From assembly GCA_947486505.1 (NCBI GenBank), contig CANKTT010000078.1:1-6921 (forward strand): a stretch of DNA of 6,921 nucleotides, given 5' to 3'. The notes beneath the pieces are model-generated. The model ran no database searches, was not told the origin of the DNA, and was given only the letters and a program-made list of their open reading frames with translations. Numbering within the stretch: the first letter of the stretch is position 1; every line of letters starts with the position of its first letter. Of the stretch, positions 5,950 through 6,921 are shown one piece after another. A program made the position numbers and the translations under genes. The stretch is from Actinomycetota bacterium (GTDB lineage Bacteria > Actinomycetota > Actinomycetes > S36-B12 > UBA5976).

Positions 5950-6921
5950 CTACTTAGGCGGACCGATTGGGATATTCAACGCAATTGGTCGCAGGGTTTC
6001 AGCAAAGAAATCATTGCCTTTATCGTCTACCACTACGAATGCTGGGAAGTTTTCGACTTCAATTTTCCAAACTGCCTCCATCCCCATTTCCGGGAAATCC
6101 AGGACTTCAACTTTTTTGATGTTGTCCTTAGCGAGTCGAGCGGCAGGGCCACCAATTGAACCTAGGTAGAAGCCACCATTTTCCTGACATGCCTTGGTCA
6201 CTGCATCACTACGGTTACCTTTTGCCAACATAACAAATGAGCCACCTGCTTTTTGAAACCGGTCAACGTATGCATCCATGCGACCCGCAGTAGTTGGCCC
6301 AAAAGATCCGGATGCGTAACCGTCTGGAGTTTTTGCTGGTCCGGCGTAATAGACCGCATGGTCTTTGAAGTACTGTGGCATTTCTTCGCCACGATCAATC
6401 ATTTCCAAAATCTTGGCGTGTGCTAAGTCGCGCGCCACAATCAGCGGACCAGTTAGCGAAACTCGAGTTTTAACGGAAAGCTTTGCCAACGTTTCGCGAA
6501 TCTCGGTCATTGGACGAGTCAAGTCAATGCTTATGACGTCATCGTCGAGGTGCTCATCAGTGATTTCAGGCAAGAACCGAGCCGGATCAGTTTCTAACTT
6601 TTCAATGTATGCCCCAGTGGCATCGATTTTTACAAGTGCTTGTCGGTCAGCTGAGCATGAAACTGCAATTGCAATTGGGCAAGATGCTCCATGTCGAGGT
6701 AATCGAATCACCCGAACGTCATGGCAGAAATACTTACCACCGAATTGCGCCCCAATCCCAAAGTTTTGGGTGAGCTTGAGAATCTCAGCTTCCATTTCAA
6801 GATCCCGATAACCGTTACCATCCGGGCCACCTTCAGTTGGCAATGAATCTAAATACTTTGTGCTGGCAAGCTTTGAAACCTTCAGTGCGTACTCGGCACT
6901 AGTTCCACCTACGACTATCGC
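5950..6921 (-). CDS. fumarate hydratase, class I (C-terminal part; 5' end beyond window)
   Basis: Iron-sulfur fumarase (FumA/FumB type) interconverting fumarate and L-malate in the TCA cycle; cytoplasmic. The minus-strand frame is open to the right edge, giving 323 residues of a protein usually near 550, so about 220 N-terminal residues, including two of the three expected [4Fe-4S] cysteines, lie outside. Numbered from the window edge, the fragment begins [14 protein letters not shown], then LPTEGG (27-32), RHGASCP (76-82), VSCSADR (87-93) with cluster cysteine C89, [20 protein letters not shown] (194-213), MLAKGNRS (231-238), [11 protein letters not shown] (251-261) and [15 protein letters not shown] (292-306). 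Residues corresponding to the Leishmania enzyme's H334, R421, T467, R471 and K491 appear to be H77, R164, T210, R214 and K234, all conserved, so the enzyme looks functional. The TTG at 6843 is not the start, because conserved sequence continues upstream of it. Its stop is seven bases from that of the convergent Rpf-like gene. Class I is oxygen-sensitive and unrelated to class II FumC. Confidence 0.95.
   Translation of the reverse strand, partial: AIVVGGTSAEYALKVSKLASTKYLDSLPTEGGPDGNGYRDLEMEAEILKLTQNFGIGAQFGGKYFCHDVRVIRLPRHGASCPIAIAVSCSADRQALVKIDATGAYIEKLETDPARFLPEITDEHLDDDVISIDLTRPMTEIRETLAKLSVKTRVSLTGPLIVARDLAHAKILEMIDRGEEMPQYFKDHAVYYAGPAKTPDGYASGSFGPTTAGRMDAYVDRFQKAGGSFVMLAKGNRSDAVTKACQENGGFYLGSIGGPAARLAKDNIKKVEVLDFPEMGMEAVWKIEVENFPAFVVVDDKGNDFFAETLRPIALNIPIGPPK

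Noticed and set aside
6365..6811. Long plus-strand open frame opposite the fumarase
   Set aside because: The minus strand encodes highly conserved class I fumarase motifs; the plus-strand product is serine/arginine-rich without recognisable motifs, typical of an antisense shadow.
5953..6843. Fumarase starting at TTG 6843
   Set aside because: Family-conserved sequence ([23 protein letters not shown]) continues upstream of it to the window edge, so it is an internal codon.
1..6921. Defence system, mobile element, CRISPR array, biosynthetic cluster or phage genes
   Set aside because: No transposase, integrase, terminal inverted repeats, spaced direct repeats or non-housekeeping enzymes were found; all six genes are typical chromosomal families.

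Overview
This is a gene-dense stretch of an actinobacterial chromosome. Base composition looks well below that of typical soil actinomycetes (below 50% G+C by eye). The proteins are clearly actinobacterial: the cis-prenyltransferase resembles M. tuberculosis Rv1086, and there is a PIN-PhoH (PhoH2-type) protein and an Rpf-like secreted domain. Low G+C, very short spacers and overlapping gene ends suggest a streamlined actinobacterium such as the freshwater Nanopelagicales (acI) lineage. That placement is inference; a low-G+C aquatic Microbacteriaceae member is also possible.

Layout from left to right: (1) the 3' bulk of a CynX/NimT-like MFS transporter, cut by the window start; (2) 14 bases later, in the same direction, a complete DUF255/YyaL-type protein with a thioredoxin-like N-terminus; (3) convergent to it and sharing stop-codon bases, a cis-prenyl diphosphate synthase on the minus strand; (4) a divergent intergenic region of about 180 bases, with an operator-like imperfect palindrome and a possible leaderless promoter; (5) a plus-strand PIN-PhoH ATPase, probably starting at GTG 4189; (6) 32 bases downstream, a small secreted Rpf/lysozyme-like protein; (7) seven bases beyond its stop, convergent, the C-terminal 323 residues of a class I (iron-sulfur) fumarate hydratase that runs off the right edge. 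There are no rRNA or tRNA genes, CRISPR arrays, insertion sequences or phage genes, and no gene-free stretch longer than 300 bases.

The order DUF255 protein, short-chain cis-prenyltransferase, PhoH2, fumarase parallels the M. tuberculosis region Rv1084-Rv1086-Rv1095-Rv1098c, with intervening genes missing and a class I fumarase where M. tuberculosis has class II. The genes do not form one pathway. They cover transport, probable redox or sugar-related housekeeping, isoprenoid supply for cell-wall lipid carriers, RNA metabolism, peptidoglycan cleavage and the TCA cycle. I do not see an undescribed defence, mobile or biosynthetic system. The points worth checking are local: the predicted short-chain specificity of the prenyltransferase, the displaced cysteines of the Rpf-like protein, the divergent promoter region with possible minus-strand small frames, and the three-codon frame in front of the DUF255 gene.
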